Below are positions 22,020-38,367 of a stretch of 64,000 nucleotides of DNA, piece by piece (positions within the stretch are counted from its first letter, which is position 1; every line of letters begins with the position of its first letter). Under the pieces are notes generated by a model. The model ran no database searches. It was given only the letters and a program-made list of their open reading frames with translations, and was not told the DNA's origin. The translations under genes were made by a program, and so were the position numbers. Where the stretch lies: positions 58,101-122,100 of the forward strand of contig JAPEVF010000074.1 in NCBI GenBank assembly GCA_029747585.1. The letters run 5' to 3'. The DNA is from Pleurotus djamor (lineage: Eukaryota > Basidiomycota > Agaricomycetes > Agaricales > Pleurotaceae).

Positions 22020-24108
22020 CTANGNTTNATNNNGGCNANATCCTGTGTAACCATTCAAGAAGCCTTCTGCTATCGCTGCTATACCCCATGCTCCTGGATC
22101 CGGGGGCATATTTGTGCGNTNCNTNCCCGATGCAACATAGACCNCTCGNCCTAGNTTCGGCTCCATNNTNCTGGTNCTTTCTGCGCCGNCTCTTNNTGCA
22201 CCGACNNCCTCCTTTNACGACCGTTTCTCNCCNAGAGCCTNNATTAGTGGCCCAAGTGCATCNATCAGCGTCCGATCTCCNCTCCTTGCCGGCGTNTAAG
22301 TGGATAAGGTATNGAGAGCNCCATCCATGGAAGTTGANAGCCANTTTGATTGATNCATGGAGGGGNTANATAGNCCTTCCGACCATGCGGTAAGAAATAT
22401 TGCGAATACTGATTCANNNNNNCAATGCCTTCAGGATANATCGGATGGGTAACCNGTCANAAAGTGCTNACGCGCTCCGATTGTCCCTCCCATTGAGCTT
22501 TCAACGGCGACTCCCAGTNGCCCTACCANGTCCCCTGGANAAACCGACTTAATCGTTGGCTCCATCTCGTNGCAAATTCGGAGCACCGCTACGTTGGAGA
22601 GGTTTACACTCTGTTNATCATTGNNTCGTGGATGATCTCAACGCATTGCGTACCTTTCGNTCCNTTCGCAAANGTATCGCCACAGTCCCCGTCTCCCAGG
22701 ATGGTGTCGAATTCGGTCATATCATCCGCTGAGTCTAGGACCGCCCTGCAAGCACCTCGAAGACCGTTGAGAACGGCATATGGCGACACGTCTATGGTCT
22801 CCCAATGGATTCTAGTCTCGTTTCCCATGACTCTCTGGGCTGGAGGTACATCATCTGGCCTCGTATTGGCAACGTGTCGTTGGACATTAGTGTGCCCACA
22901 CTGATGGGTTCGAGGCCATGCCAGAGCTTCGGTTGGCCAATCGCATAGGTCGAGAACCTTGACCTGCATGTTTTTGTCGATCATCTCCCGNTCTATCTTT
23001 GATGCATTCAGCATGCTTATAGAAAATCCGGGAGCATTCAAGGAAGTCATGAACGATGATAGGTAGGTGCGAATTGGCTTCAAGCCTTCCCCTCCTAATA
23101 TATTTACAGTTAACTGTCCATTCCTTTCTATCGGTAGGATTAACGCACCTAATTGAACAAGCGTTTCGTCCAGAACCGCCCCCATCTCCAGCTGTGATAT
23201 TCCTCCTAGGTTGTTTACGAATAGGACATATTCGTCTTCAGCAGTAACAAATCTACCTTCCTGTGCGTTCTCCTTCCCTCCACAATTGAGGAGTTGAATC
23301 ATCTCCTTCACCAGAGAAGTTGGGTCGGTGATTTTGACTTTCTTCACGCCTGCTTCGTTATGCAACCCAAGACCTATTTCGCACTCATCGTCCGCCAGAT
23401 GTAAGGACTCCCCCTTTTGTCCAGGTAAATGGCAATGCGCCAANCCAACACCTATGCTCGCTAAGTGGCGAGCCACTGTCTCGCCGAGTGCTTTGACGGA
23501 AGCCAAATCATTCCCTCCTTCGGCGAAGGCTCCCAATATCTTGCAGACGAGAATGTTCCCAGCGAGGCCGCGGGGTCCTACCGCGGACTCCGTTCCAAGG
23601 AGAGCGACATCGTCAGAGACAACCACATTGTCAATGTTTATGCCTGGGAACTCTTTCTTCGCTTTTTCAATGGCCAACCCGAAATTCAGGCAATCGCCTG
23701 TGTAGTTGTTTATGATGACTAAAACGTCTTTCTGATGCGTGCTTGAGGGACGTCCGTTATTCGCAGCGTACCGTATCGCAGACAGAATTTGACTCGCCCC
23801 TGGGCTGGCGAAGATGTCTCCTGAGACTGATGCAGCGAGCATCCCGCGCCCCGTGTAGCCTGCATGAGCGGGTTCGTGACCCGCACCTCCACCGGCAACT
23901 AGTGCGACCTTTGTGTCTGGGTTGGTCTGGTGAACATAGACTACCTTTGCGCGAGAGTCTCTGTGGATATCTCAGTAATGCATAGCGTTCCAATTTACTC
24001 ACAAGACAGGGAAACAAACAATCCTAGACAGTCATCGAGGGCGGTGATCCCTCGAAGTGACTTCAGAACAAGGTCTTCAGACGACTGGAAAATGTGCTTA
24101 GAAGACAT
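22020..24108 (-). CDS. DAK1: Dihydroxyacetone kinase
   Basis: This enzyme uses ATP to phosphorylate dihydroxyacetone (and glyceraldehyde), serving glycerol use and detoxification in the cytosol. The N-terminal DhaK domain carries VALVAGGGAGHEPAHAGY, GRGMLAASVSGDIFASP, INNYTGDCLNFGLA, VSDDVALLG and the substrate-binding His in IGLGLHNEAG. The C-terminal DhaL ATP-binding domain shows DTILGDGDCGD, SSMGGTIGAL and a final PDPGAWGIAAIAEGFLNGY. The start is MSSKHIFQSSEDLV at 24108, followed by one intron near 23944-23995. The last few hundred bases are full of N; the conserved residues that remain show no frame break, but the exact stop near 22020 is uncertain. It is the next gene downstream of PRP22 on the same strand, with 90 bp between coding ends. 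Confidence 0.87.
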
Positions 24109-24198
24109 AGGGTGTGTTGACAGAGCTAATACAGGTGCGATGATGATATATTTGTGCGTATCGTGAGATGTGGATAGAATCGAAATCGGTCACAAGCC

Positions 24199-28064
<3,866 letters not shown>

Positions 28065-28170
28065 GGCACGCAAGAGTGCGTGGTGGTTGGTGAAGATGTT
28101 CCACAATGTAACTCTGTTGTGGTGAATATGTATAGCGCCCAAGGAGCGCCCGTTCATCGTTGACTCGACC
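28065..28170. promoter_or_regulatory. Very short bidirectional promoter between two DEAH helicases
   Basis: Only 106 bp separate the start codons of PRP22 (minus) and the DHX57-type gene (plus). Both core promoters and both 5' leaders must fit here or reach into the partner's first exon. No TATA box is obvious. The interval is moderately GC-rich. Confidence 0.6.
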
Positions 28171-31100
28171 ATGCCCCCAAAACAGAAACCCAAGGCCATC
28201 GTCAAGTCCGGAAACGCAGGCAACTCGTCTAAATCGAAAGAGAAAACCCCGCAAGATGCTACAAATCCTCTTGCTTTGGAGAGCAAGCCTCTCTTCCCAC
28301 CTGGATCCAAATACCCCGCCAGTCTGCTGATGGAGAGGTGAGGCAGAGCGACGAGGTTGCCCTACTACCATTTACTCATGTCTCAGGTGTCAGAAGAATG
28401 GTTGGGAGAAACCTGTTATCGACACAGTAAGTCCATATACTATGGACATTACTTCACCTCAGTATTCTTATGTCCTTTCCTCAAGCCTCGAAAAGGCGAT
28501 GGATATGCGTTCTCCGTCACTCTGAAACGAGTAAACAAAAAATCAGACTCTGGCATGGATACTGTGCGCTTAGAGCCCCACCCACCTTATACTCGCCCTT
28601 CCGCGATTGAGGCCAGACACTGGGGAGCAACATATGCCCTCTATCGAGTTCGTCATCTTGTTCTGATGTTGTTCTTAATTGTTCAGACACATAGGATCAC
28701 ACGTTTTCCATTAGTTTTGCAATGGTATCCAACTCCAGATTGTTCTCCCCAAGGGCCCGCGTGACTATTGGATTGAATTGGCAGCTGAGCACCGGCTAGC
28801 ACCACCTCACCAGCATTGGATGTACGAAGCAGACCCTTTCAATGCTCGCAAAGAAGTGAATGAGCGGCAGGCGAAGGCTGCTAAAAAGAAAGAAGCCTCA
28901 GCTTCTGACTCGCGTGAACCACACGCATCTTCGACCCCCAACGAGTTCTCTAGATGCCCCGAGGTCCGCATGTCCGCCAATCTTAGAATGGTAGTGGAAG
29001 AGGGCATCAAAAAGGTTTGGGAAGCATGCTTTGCCCGTAAGGATGAGCTAATCGACAGTTTTTCTAGGCAATAGCCTTGAATGGTGATACTGATGGGAAC
29101 TCAAATACACTCTCTGAAACCGACCGAGACACCGTACAAGCTCAGTTGCAAACCCTCGGCTTCAATCCACACCAAATTCGAAAGGCCGTCGACTTTTTCT
29201 CCGTCCCTTCACCATTGTCCGGAAGCCTCCTTGCTACCCTTTCGCCCTTGCAGGCTTCCCTCGAGTACCTCGTCTTGAACTTACCCGAATGTGACCTCCC
29301 TCGCCGGTTTCTTCCCGATCAAAATTCTTCAAATCCGTTCATTACTTCTGGGCATTCTGGCACCGACGATTTGAAACAGCGGTGGATAAAAGACAAGGCA
29401 ATCAAAGAAGCTGGCTGGCCACCTCAAGCGCTCCAGAGTATCCCACCTGGCTCTCAAGCACTCCAAAGCTTCGAGAACTTAGTAGCAACCCTATGCCAAC
29501 GACTTATCGGTGCCAATATAGACCTCGCCCAGAACTCCCAGCAGCCACCCCAGCCATACATAATCGGCGACGAAGAGTTAACTGCTCTTGGAGCCTCCTG
29601 GGAAACACCTTCCCATCTCATAATGCCTCTTTTCAGTGCCCCCATTCATTTGCACATACTGTTGTCTCCGGGCCAATTTCCGTCCAAAGACTTTACACCA
29701 ATGTACCTCACGTCAGACGCTGTGCCGGCATACGTCCGTCTCCATCTATTGTCTCATTTACTGCAGGCGATGCATAATATGGATCCTTTATCAGAAGACC
29801 TTTGCATGTTCGCTATGCNTACTCTTGAAGATGAATGGGAGGTTTTNGAAGCCAATGGACCTCCAGACATATCGGAAGTCATGAAGAACCTGGTTGACCA
29901 ACCCCGCGTCGTGTACCAAGATTCTGTTGATGCGACTGCGATTCCGACTTCATTACCATTGAGCCGCGGCCGTCGCCGTCGACGTGGACAGGGTGACCCT
30001 CGGAGTGATGCCCAAGTCAAGGAAGAGTTTGAGAACCTATCCAAAAGTCCTAAGGTACGTTGACTCAACGCACTTGGAAACCCGTTTCTCAGTTCGTAGT
30101 ATGGAGAAATCCTTGAAGTTCGCAAGAGACTTCCCGCTTTCCAAGCCAAGCAAATGTTTCTTGATTCCCTTGACCGAAATAGGGTGGTCGTCGTTATTGG
30201 CGAAACTGGTGTGTACATTTCAATTGACTTGAAGTTGATATGTTCCTNACATTTCGACTCGTGTAGGGAGTGGTAAAACGACACAATGTACTTGGCATCC
30301 GTTTGTTTATATACTTCCGCTCACGAACTTTTTAGTACCTCAATACATCCTGGATTCCCTTATACTCTCTGGATCGGGATCTCAGGCATCTATCGTCATC
30401 ACTCAACCTCGCAGGATATCAGCCATTTCCGTGTCAGAAAGGGTGCATCACGAGCGCATCCAAGACGGCTCGGTGGGCTTTGCCATACGCGGCGAATCAA
30501 AATATGATCCTGCCAAGACCAAGTTACTTTTTTGTACGACTGGTGTCGTGCTGAGACGGTTGAGTAATGGCGATAAGTTCGACAATGTTACTCATATCGT
30601 CGTTGATGAGGTATGAGGCATTTCTTGCTTTATACCGACATATCCCTCGCTAACAATCTTGATTCTTCCCAGGTTCACGAACGTTCTGTCGACTGCGACT
30701 TCTTACTCTTGGAACTCAAAGAGCTTGTCAAGCATCATCCTACGTTGAAGATCGTTCTCATGTCCGCTACCGTCAACCACGATATTTTCACAAAATACTT
30801 CGATGGAGCGCCGTTAATTACCATCCCTGGTGTTACTCACCCTGTTTCAGACATGTCGGTCTCACGGTTTCAAAAGTGGACATCGTTTCTAACCATCTTG
30901 AGTCAGGTATCTTGAAGATATCATCCCCCAAATCGGGTATCGTCCCTCGATGTCTGGTCGTGGAAAGTTCAGCAAGGGCGGAGATGACGACGGTTTGACT
31001 ATCCTTCAAGGTCTCAATGAAGATGATGTTCGAGCGGTTAAAACACTCAATCGCAGCAACACCACAGATTTCCAGGTATCTACCATTCGTTCGCTCCACA

Positions 31101-33087
31101 AAAGGTCTACGCAGATATTTATCCAAATAATACTCAGCTTATAGCGAAGTTGGTCGCTCATATCACATCTTCGGAGAAACCCGCAGCTATCCTCATTTTC
31201 CTTCCCGGTGTTCAAGAAATTCGACATTGCGTCGACGCCATCCGATCGACGTCATCAAATGTGTCCGATATTTTTCCACTCCATTCCAATCTTTCAAGCG
31301 ACGAGCAGATGCGCGCGTTTTCCCGCTCTAAATCTTGGAAGATTGTCGTCGCAACGAATATTGCTGAGGTGATCTTGAGTGTCCTCTGGCTTTGCGTTGT
31401 GCTGATGGCCTATTACAGACCTCTGTGACTATCGACGATGTTGTCTATGTTATCGACTCAGGGAAGTTCAAGGAGAATGCCTACAACCCTGAACTCGGGT
31501 TTACAGCACTGAAAGAAACCTGGATTAGTAAAGCGGCGGCACGGCAACGCAGAGGGCGTGCTGGGAGAACACAACCCGGTAGATGCTTCAAGTTGTATAC
31601 CCGGTGGAGAGAATCACAGTTCGAGGAGTTCCCCGTCCCCGAGATGCTCAGGGTTCCCTTGGAGAATGTTCTACTTACCGTGAAGGCGATGAGACCCCAG
31701 GAAGACATCCAGCTTTACCTAAACCGTGCTCTCGACCCTCCCAATACTTCGGCCATCCGTAAAGCCCTCGACATTCTGACGGACCTAGGTGCCCTTGATT
31801 CCGGTTCACTGACCTCGCTTGGGAGACATCTGGTAAGTGTTCCAAAGAAATGAATCGTTCAGTTCATTGATGTATGTAGTCTATGCTGCCTCTTGACTTG
31901 AGGCTGGGTAAAGTTCGTTTGAGCAGCTCGAGCCTCGACCAAAGCTCAATTGTACCACACAGTTGCTTGTCCTTGGATCCATTTTTCAATGCCTCGATCC
32001 GATACTTAGTGTTACGGCAATACTATCCGCTAAGCCCCTGTTTTTCAGTCCTGTTGAGCAGAGAGAGGAGGCGAGTAGGCGAGTAGTCTCCCCCTATTTT
32101 CGGAGCATGTCTGATTACTGTCTTTCTAGAGCCAGGTCGAAATTTATCTGGGGTAGTAGCGATCTTCTCACAGATGTCAATGCGTACACGGAGGTGATCA
32201 CTCTCCGAGCCGCGGGAAAAGGCCAAGGCGAGATGAAACAATTCTGCGATCAGGTTTACTCCAATTTCTAGATCTCACCGTAGTTAATCTCACTACTCCT
32301 GACAGAATTTTATCTCCCCCACAACCGTACGCGAGGTTACCACACTCAGAAATGAATTCGTAGCTGCGCTATCGGATATCGGTTTCGTCCCANTCAAGGC
32401 CTCCCCTTCCGAGCCAGCGATCAACGCCAACAGCAAGAATTGGAACCTAATCAAAGCCATCATAACCGGTGCTCTCTGGCCTCAAATTGCTCGAGTGCAT
32501 CTTCCAGCTAGCGCTATCAAATTCGACAAAGTTCAGGCAGGAGCCGTGCAACGTGAAAACACCGCCAAAGAATATCGATTTTACAATCTGCGGAGGGAGA
32601 GAGTCTTTCTACATCCCTCGAGTATCTTGTTCGATTCATCTACATGGGGCTCAGATTTTGTGGCATACTTCCAACAGCAGATGACGACCAAGCCTTTCAT
32701 ACGAAATGTCACGGAGGTGCAGTAGTATCCTCATGTACTTCGTCGTGATCATAACTTCTTTTGAGGACAGGTCCCCGTATATGGATTGTTGCTCTTTGGC
32801 GGCGCGCTTTCAATCGACCATATTCTGGGTGGTCTCTCAATGGCGGCGTCGGAAGGCGACATCAAGTTGAAAGCTTGGCCACGAATTGGGGTATTAGTGA
32901 ATCAACTGAGGTACCTACAGCCACGCTTTATCGAGGCAATGGTAGACTGAATGCGATTTCCAGGCACCTCCTCGATGCACAACTTGGAAAACGTTTTGAA
33001 GTGGGTGGCCTCCTAAATTTTGATAAGGCGAATCCTGTGACAGAGGCAATGCTGGCATTATTGGCTAACAATGGTCGAGAACCGTAA
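28171..33087 (+). CDS. DHX57: DEAH-box ATP-dependent RNA helicase, DHX57/DHX29-type with UBA domain
   Basis: This is a large cytosolic-type DEAH RNA helicase. The N-terminus is Lys/Ser-rich, followed by KRV and an RNA-binding-like segment (GYAFSVTLKRVNKKS, YALYRFCNG). A UBA-like domain follows (TVQAQLQTLGFNPHQIRKAV; LEYLVLNLPECDLP), then an RWD-like region. The helicase core is split by introns: [15 protein letters not shown] (across two introns), ITQPRRISAISVSERV, VVDEVHERSVD in place of DEAH, LMSATVNHDIF, LIFLPGVQEI, TNIAETSVTIDDV and QRRGRAGRTQPGRCFKLYT. HA2 (LDPPNTSAIRKALDIL) and an OB-fold (LHPSSILFDSS) follow; it ends ALLANNGREP. Roughly fifteen introns are implied. One junction near 29043-29074 needs an unusually short 38-bp intron. 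Confidence 0.87.
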
Positions 33088-33822
33088 ATGCTAAAGCGCT
33101 AATGACTAAATCACTTAGAAAGCATATCACGGTAGATCACGGTGGCCGAATGTAGGGACCTTGTCAAGTCTAAAAAATGACTGATCAGGAACCATCTTCG
33201 ATCAATTTCCGATGAGATCTTGGATCATGGCGATCGTGTCTTCGGCGCCGAAATGCAAGCTCACTCTTCGTCTGGTCTTCATGCTCCTCTTCTTTCTGCT
33301 CCTCAGTATCCTATGCGACTGACTGAACTCAAGTAAATTAACAGAAGGTCGTAGCTGAAGTATCTTGACGGTGGGTATTCTCCGCTTCGTGCATATCTCT
33401 CTGTGGTGACACTTTTTTGTCAGATCGAGACTCGTTCAGCTGTAGATTGAATAATACTTCAATTCTCATTGGGCATGCGATAACAGGCGATAACCCCAAA
33501 TAAATCGTCAAATGAGCTTCAACCCCAATCACTCGCAAGGGGTAAAGTGAGGGTGGGGATGGTACGAAAAAAAATAAAAGTGCGGAGGAACGGCGCGATC
33601 GCAACGATCTATTAGGCTGGACCCTCAAGTCCATGCGGTTCTTAGGGTTCACCTCCAGCAACATACGCCAGTAGGCAATTTTTGTTCCATTTTTGCGTAA
33701 TTATGTGTCTGAGTGCCTGAACAAATAGGATGCAAGGCGTCCGAAATTGTATAAAGAATACAACAAGGAGGAGATAAATCCCCACAGGCCCGCCCGCCTT
33801 TCCCCACCCCCGCTTCCCCACA
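33088..33822. other. Intergenic, promoter of the transporter
   Basis: This holds the 3' flank of the helicase gene and the likely promoter of the MFS gene. Open frames here are Arg/Ser-rich or GC-skew shadows without introns or family features. A cluster of CCCCxCC sequence precedes the ATG at 33823. I see no gene. Confidence 0.5.
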
Positions 33823-35700
33823 ATGGCCCCCTCCATATCGGAAAAAGCTTCTGCCGACTTTGTTGAGACCAAAAGCAACGACCATCCCCAGCCCCAGCGG
33901 GACTTGGAAGGCAATGCCGACCCGTCCTATGCGAAACGGACTCTCCGCAAAATCGACCTTCATCTTCTTCCTATCTTAGCCATCCTCTACTCCATTTCAC
34001 TCATTGATCGCGTTAACATATCGTACGTCCTCTCATTGAATATCATGTAGCCCAACTGAGGCAGCCTCTAGAAATGCCTACGTCGCAGGAATGGGTGTCG
34101 ACCTTGAGCTTCAGGTTGGCTCGCGTTATTCCCTTGCAACACTCATATTCTTCGTCCCGTACGTATACTCAGATCTGGCGCAGTGTACTTTCGCTGACAT
34201 CTCATCAGGTACATCATCTGCGAACTTCCTTCAAATATCCTTATCCGTAAGATTGGTGCCGCACGATGGGTAAGTGTTTCCTCCCTTGCATCTAGCGCGT
34301 CTCTGATTCCATCGCCACAGATTGGAACAATCACATTGCTCTGGGGCATTGTGATGTTGGGAATGGGTATGTTGCGCTAAAATTCCTCGCGCGTTATTAT
34401 CGTACCAACGTTAAATCTAGGTTTTATCAAAAAATGGTGGGAACTCGTCATTTGTCGCATACTCCTCGGCATCCTCGAGGCCGGCTTCTTCCCCGCCTGT
34501 ACCTACATCATTAGCACATGGTACCTCCGTCGTGAGGTCCAAAAGCGGATGACTGGCTTCTATGTCGTCTCTGTTATGGTCGCTGGCTTCTCATCTGCCA
34601 TAGCCGGCGCTATCGCGGAAATGGCTGGCCTGCGCGGATTGGGAGGTTGGCAGTGGATATTTGTGGGTGTTTTTTTGGCTTGACTTGGCATCTGTGTTTA
34701 TAAACCTTTACAACAGATTATCTACGGTATCGTTACAATCATAGGCGGAGGCGTCGCGTACTTGCTAGTCCAGGATTTCCCCGACAAGAATACGTTCTTG
34801 ACCACGGAAGAGACTACCTGGGTCTTGGCTCGCATCGACCACGATCGTGCCGATGCTCAATACGACAACTGGACCGCGGCGAAATTCTGGAAATACATGT
34901 TTGACCCTCATGTATGGTCTTTCGCTATCTTGTTCGGAGCTTGCAACACGACGACTTACGTGAGTCTGATGGATTTGGCTGAATTACGATCAAGCTCATC
35001 ACAAGCCCTTCCTACAGGCATTCGCATATTTCTTGCCCATCATCTTGGTCGGAGGAATGGGTTATTCTACTCTTGAAGCCCAGCTTCTTACGGCTCCTCC
35101 CTATGTCTTCGCGGCTATCTTTGCGTTCAGTTTCGCCGTTCTCAGTGACAAGTGGGTCCTTCGTGGACCATTCATGATTTTCCAGTCTATCGTCGCCATC
35201 ATCGGCCTCAGTTTGGTGAGTGCGAAGTTATGAATCAAATCTTTACCGGCACCCCTTACTCAATTGTGTGTGCCACAGACCGCTTTCCATACCAATAACG
35301 GTGTGCGCTATTTCGGTGTCTTCTTCGGGATCGCTGGTGGTTCTGCAAATATTGCTAGCATCCTTGGTTACCTTCAGAACAACATCGCTGGATACACCAA
35401 GCGTGCATTCGCCACAGCCCTCACTATCGGTGGTGGAGCCATCGGAGGCATTATCGCATCCACTGTGTACCGCTCGCAAGATGCCCCCGGATATCGGCCT
35501 GGCTGTAAGTTTCCTTCAAGTATGCTCTGGAAGTTACCGACCATTTCCCCTTTCTAGTGTGGGTTACGATTGGTTCGCAGCTCGTGATAATACTGGTCGT
35601 CATCATCAATTCGGCCTACTATTATGCCAAGAACAAGGCTGTTCGTGAAGGCCGCTCTCCGCCCATCGATGACCGTCCAGGATTCTTCCATACATTCTAA
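33823..35700 (+). CDS. MFS transporter, anion:cation symporter (ACS) family, TNA1/DAL5-like
   Basis: This is a plasma-membrane permease of twelve predicted helices. The ACS family in fungi imports organic anions such as nicotinate, allantoate, pantothenate or biotin precursors; the substrate here cannot be told. The hydrophilic N-terminus ends at RKIDLHLLPILAILYSIS, followed by the ACS signature LIDRVNIS joined across an intron to NAYVAGMGVDL. Other landmarks are FFVPYIICELPSNILIRKIG, ICRILLGILEAGFFPACTY, MTGFYVVSVMVAGFSSAIAG, a central loop TTEETTWVLARIDHDRADA, and late helices FGVFFGIAGGSANIAS and AIGGIIASTVYRSQDAPGY. It ends PPIDDRPGFFHTF, without a dileucine or PDZ-like signal. About eight introns are present. 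Confidence 0.88.
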
Positions 35701-35808
35701 AGTAAATTTCACGAATCTCATATGATTACATCCCTGTTTTCTCTCTCTCTCGCTCATATAAAGTATATACGACTCAAATATATCTTGTCGACTCAGTGTT
35801 GTATTGCG

Positions 35809-37082
35809 TTACGCTGGCACAAATGCACTAACGATTGCTTCAGTCCATGTATCATAATACCGAGGTCGCCTGGATAGCTGACTCTGCTCTAAGTGAATGA
35901 ACTGTCCTGATGCTATACTAGCTTGCGCAGCTTTGTTGCATATCTCCTTCTCGGGAACTCCATTCAACAGACGGCCAACGACGTTGGTGGTTGCAGTGAG
36001 CCCACATGAGCTCTGTGAAGGTAAGGAAATATTCCATCCCGAAAACACTCGGGTCAATTGGGGTTGCAGCCTATTGATGGGCGCATTCATGTTTGTCTCG
36101 TACCATTCGAGGGAAGTGGGCGATCTCCCTGGAAGGATGATCAAGACAGGCTCAAAGGAGGGTGATAATTCGACATTCCAACTGACCTAAGCCAGCGGAC
36201 ATAAAGATGGCATCCTCTGCACACGTACTTGCTGCTTTACCGTGCATCTGGATGAAGGCACAAGACTCGGGGCGACAACCGCCGTTTTCATTCTGACTGC
36301 GATGAATAGTCTTGGTAGTATGGAAGAAGGGATCATCCTATGACGGCATCGCATTGGAATATGTTTTAACTCTGTCAAATACATGGAGGTCGTACCATTT
36401 CATGCGTAGGATCTGTCCTCCAGTAAGGACCATTTCCTGGGCTTGGCGTGATGCAGGTAGAGGGCGTCTTGAATGCAGTGCGCATCCTCCCCGTAATCAG
36501 AAGGCTTTTGGCTCCTGTTCTCTTGAAGAGCGCAGCAGCCTGTTGAGCTGAGCCGGCGTCATAAACGGGGTGTGGGGCCGAAAAGTGAAGATCTAACGAA
36601 GGTTTGGAAGCGGGGACTACGAACAATCCCCATCCTTTCCGATAGTAGCCCGAAGCCGAGTTATAATGCGACTCCGATAGTATGCAAAATGCTTTGCGAG
36701 ATGTAACGGATGGTTCCTGCTCAACAAAGGGCGAAATGGTATAGACTCCGCGAAGGGAGGCCGGGAGTTGGATTGACGTGCAGTTCTCGTCGACGTGTAA
36801 AAGCGCGTCGATTGTATCTAGCCAGTCACGTAGTTCTATTGAAGTGGGTTGCGCCAAGTTGTAGCTGGTCTCATCGTAAAAGTTTTCAGAGACCGAGAAG
36901 AATTCGAAGCATGAGACGAGGTCTTCGAGGTTAGACAACGACTCATTTTGAAGGCAAGGGATGGGGGATGCGAGAGCTGGAGAGGGAGTTGTATCTATGG
37001 GGCCTTGGTTGACGAGTCGTTGGATAAGAATTAGATTCGAGGTCAACGTTGCTACCAACGAAGCCAGCAAATAGGATAACAT
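35809..37082 (-). CDS. Secreted protein of unknown function, tandem paralogue A
   Basis: The start MLSYLLASLVATLTSNLILI looks like a signal peptide, so secretion is likely. Three exons are joined by two short introns. The protein has about ten Cys and conserved blocks shared with its neighbour: CLQNESLSNLEDLVSC, DETSYNLAQPT, LLHVDENCTSI, GYYRKGWGLFVVPA, LHFSAPHPVYDAGSAQQAAA, SLLITGRMRTAF, TDPTHE, CAFIQMHGKAASTC and GQFIHLEQS. The spaced HxxxD, His-Glu, Gln-x-His-Gly and His-Leu-Glu positions suggest a metal-dependent hydrolase site, but I recognise no family and claim none. It lies 46 bp downstream of paralogue B on the same strand. The alignment by eye gives roughly half identical residues, so the duplication is old. 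Confidence 0.7.
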
Positions 37083-37128
37083 GACCGTAACATGCAGGGA
37101 TGCAGCGTTTAGGCGCTCATTGATCGAC

Positions 37129-38367
37129 TTAGGATGTAACGAACGTGTTCCTAAAAGCCTCCGCCCATAGATCATAATTCCCAGCGCCCCTCGCGGCAAT
37201 ACTCTGCTCAAGATGGATGAACTCTCCCGAAACGGTGGTGGCATCCGCCTCCTCTAAGCAAACCTTATCCTCCTCAATCCCGTTCAACAACCTCCCAAAT
37301 ATGTTTGTGGTGGCAACGAGGTTACAAGGACTTTCAGATGGCAGAGAGAAAGTCCAGATTGGGATCGTCTGTCGTAGTTGGGCCTGCAGCCTCCGAATGG
37401 GAGAAGTGATCATGTCGGTGTACCAGGCAACGGATGAAGGTGAACTCCCTACAGAAGTAAGTATGTACATCATGTCATAGATAAACTTCCTTACCTAGAC
37501 CAGAGGACATGAATACGGTGTCGCTAGGGCAGGAACTTGCAGCCTTGCCATGCATCTGGATAAATGCACAGGACTGAGATGGGCACCCTCCTTGTTCGTT
37601 CTGCCATCTACGAATGACTTTGGCGGCCGCAAAGAAAGGCTCGTTCTATATTCATACTCCCGTCATTTTTGCTTGCTCCAGGAACGAACCTAGGTACTCA
37701 CATCGTCATGAGCAGGATCAGTTTTAAAGAACAACCCATCTCCAGGACCTGGATGCGTGCAAGCTGAGTTGACTTGGAACGCATTCCGTATCCTCCCGGT
37801 CACAAGTAAACTTTTCGCATTCGTCCTGCTAAACAACGCTGCCGACTGCTGTGCCGTATTCGTATCGAAAATCGGATGAGGTGCGCTGAAATGTAACATT
37901 CGTTCATGTCGATTAGCAGGAACAACTACGAGACCCCATCCTTTGACGTAGAACCCCGTTTCCACTTCAAACTGCGCTTCCGAAAGGACGCAGAACGATC
38001 TAGGAGGGACATCGGCATTCAATTCGGTGAATAATGTAACACTGTAATGATCGTCGAGAATCGCTGGAAGGATGATCGACGTGCAGTTCCCATCTACATG
38101 AAGAAGAGCGTAGATCACCTCCAACCAGGCGGTAAGTTGATTGGGCGTGGGCTGAGCGAGATCGTATGACGTCTGACCGTAAAAGTCGAATGAGACGGTG
38201 AATTTCTCCAAGCAGGCGACAAGGTCTGTGATTGTGGCTATCGAAGCATTCTGGAAGCATGGAATCGGGTTTGTGGAAGAAGAGTCGCCTTGGGAAAACA
38301 CAAGGGGAAAGACTATCAAGAGGGCGTAGACGAGGATCTGTAACCTGTGTGCGGTTGAGAGGACCAT
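37129..38367 (-). CDS. Secreted protein of unknown function, tandem paralogue B
   Basis: The N-terminus MVLSTAHRLQILVYALLIV plus FPLVFSQG reads as a signal peptide. The mature part repeats the order of blocks in paralogue A: IPCFQNASIATITDLVAC, DFYGQTSYDLAQPT, LLHVDGNCTSI, GFYVKGWGLVVVPAN, LHFSAPHPIFDTNTAQQ, AKSLLVTGRIRNAF, TDPAHDD, a middle exon with CAFIQMHGKAASSC, and GEFIHLEQS. Exon structure matches paralogue A (a long first exon, then two short ones), so the copies came from one ancestral gene. All His/Asp/Glu positions proposed as a metal site in A are kept here. The Met at 38367 was chosen because it begins the signal peptide; the longer open frame upstream lacks one. Confidence 0.7.

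Noticed and set aside
29043..29080. Frame break in the DHX57-type gene as a pseudogene sign
   Set aside because: A 38-bp GT-AG intron with a CTAATC-like branch site restores the frame; all helicase motifs are intact.
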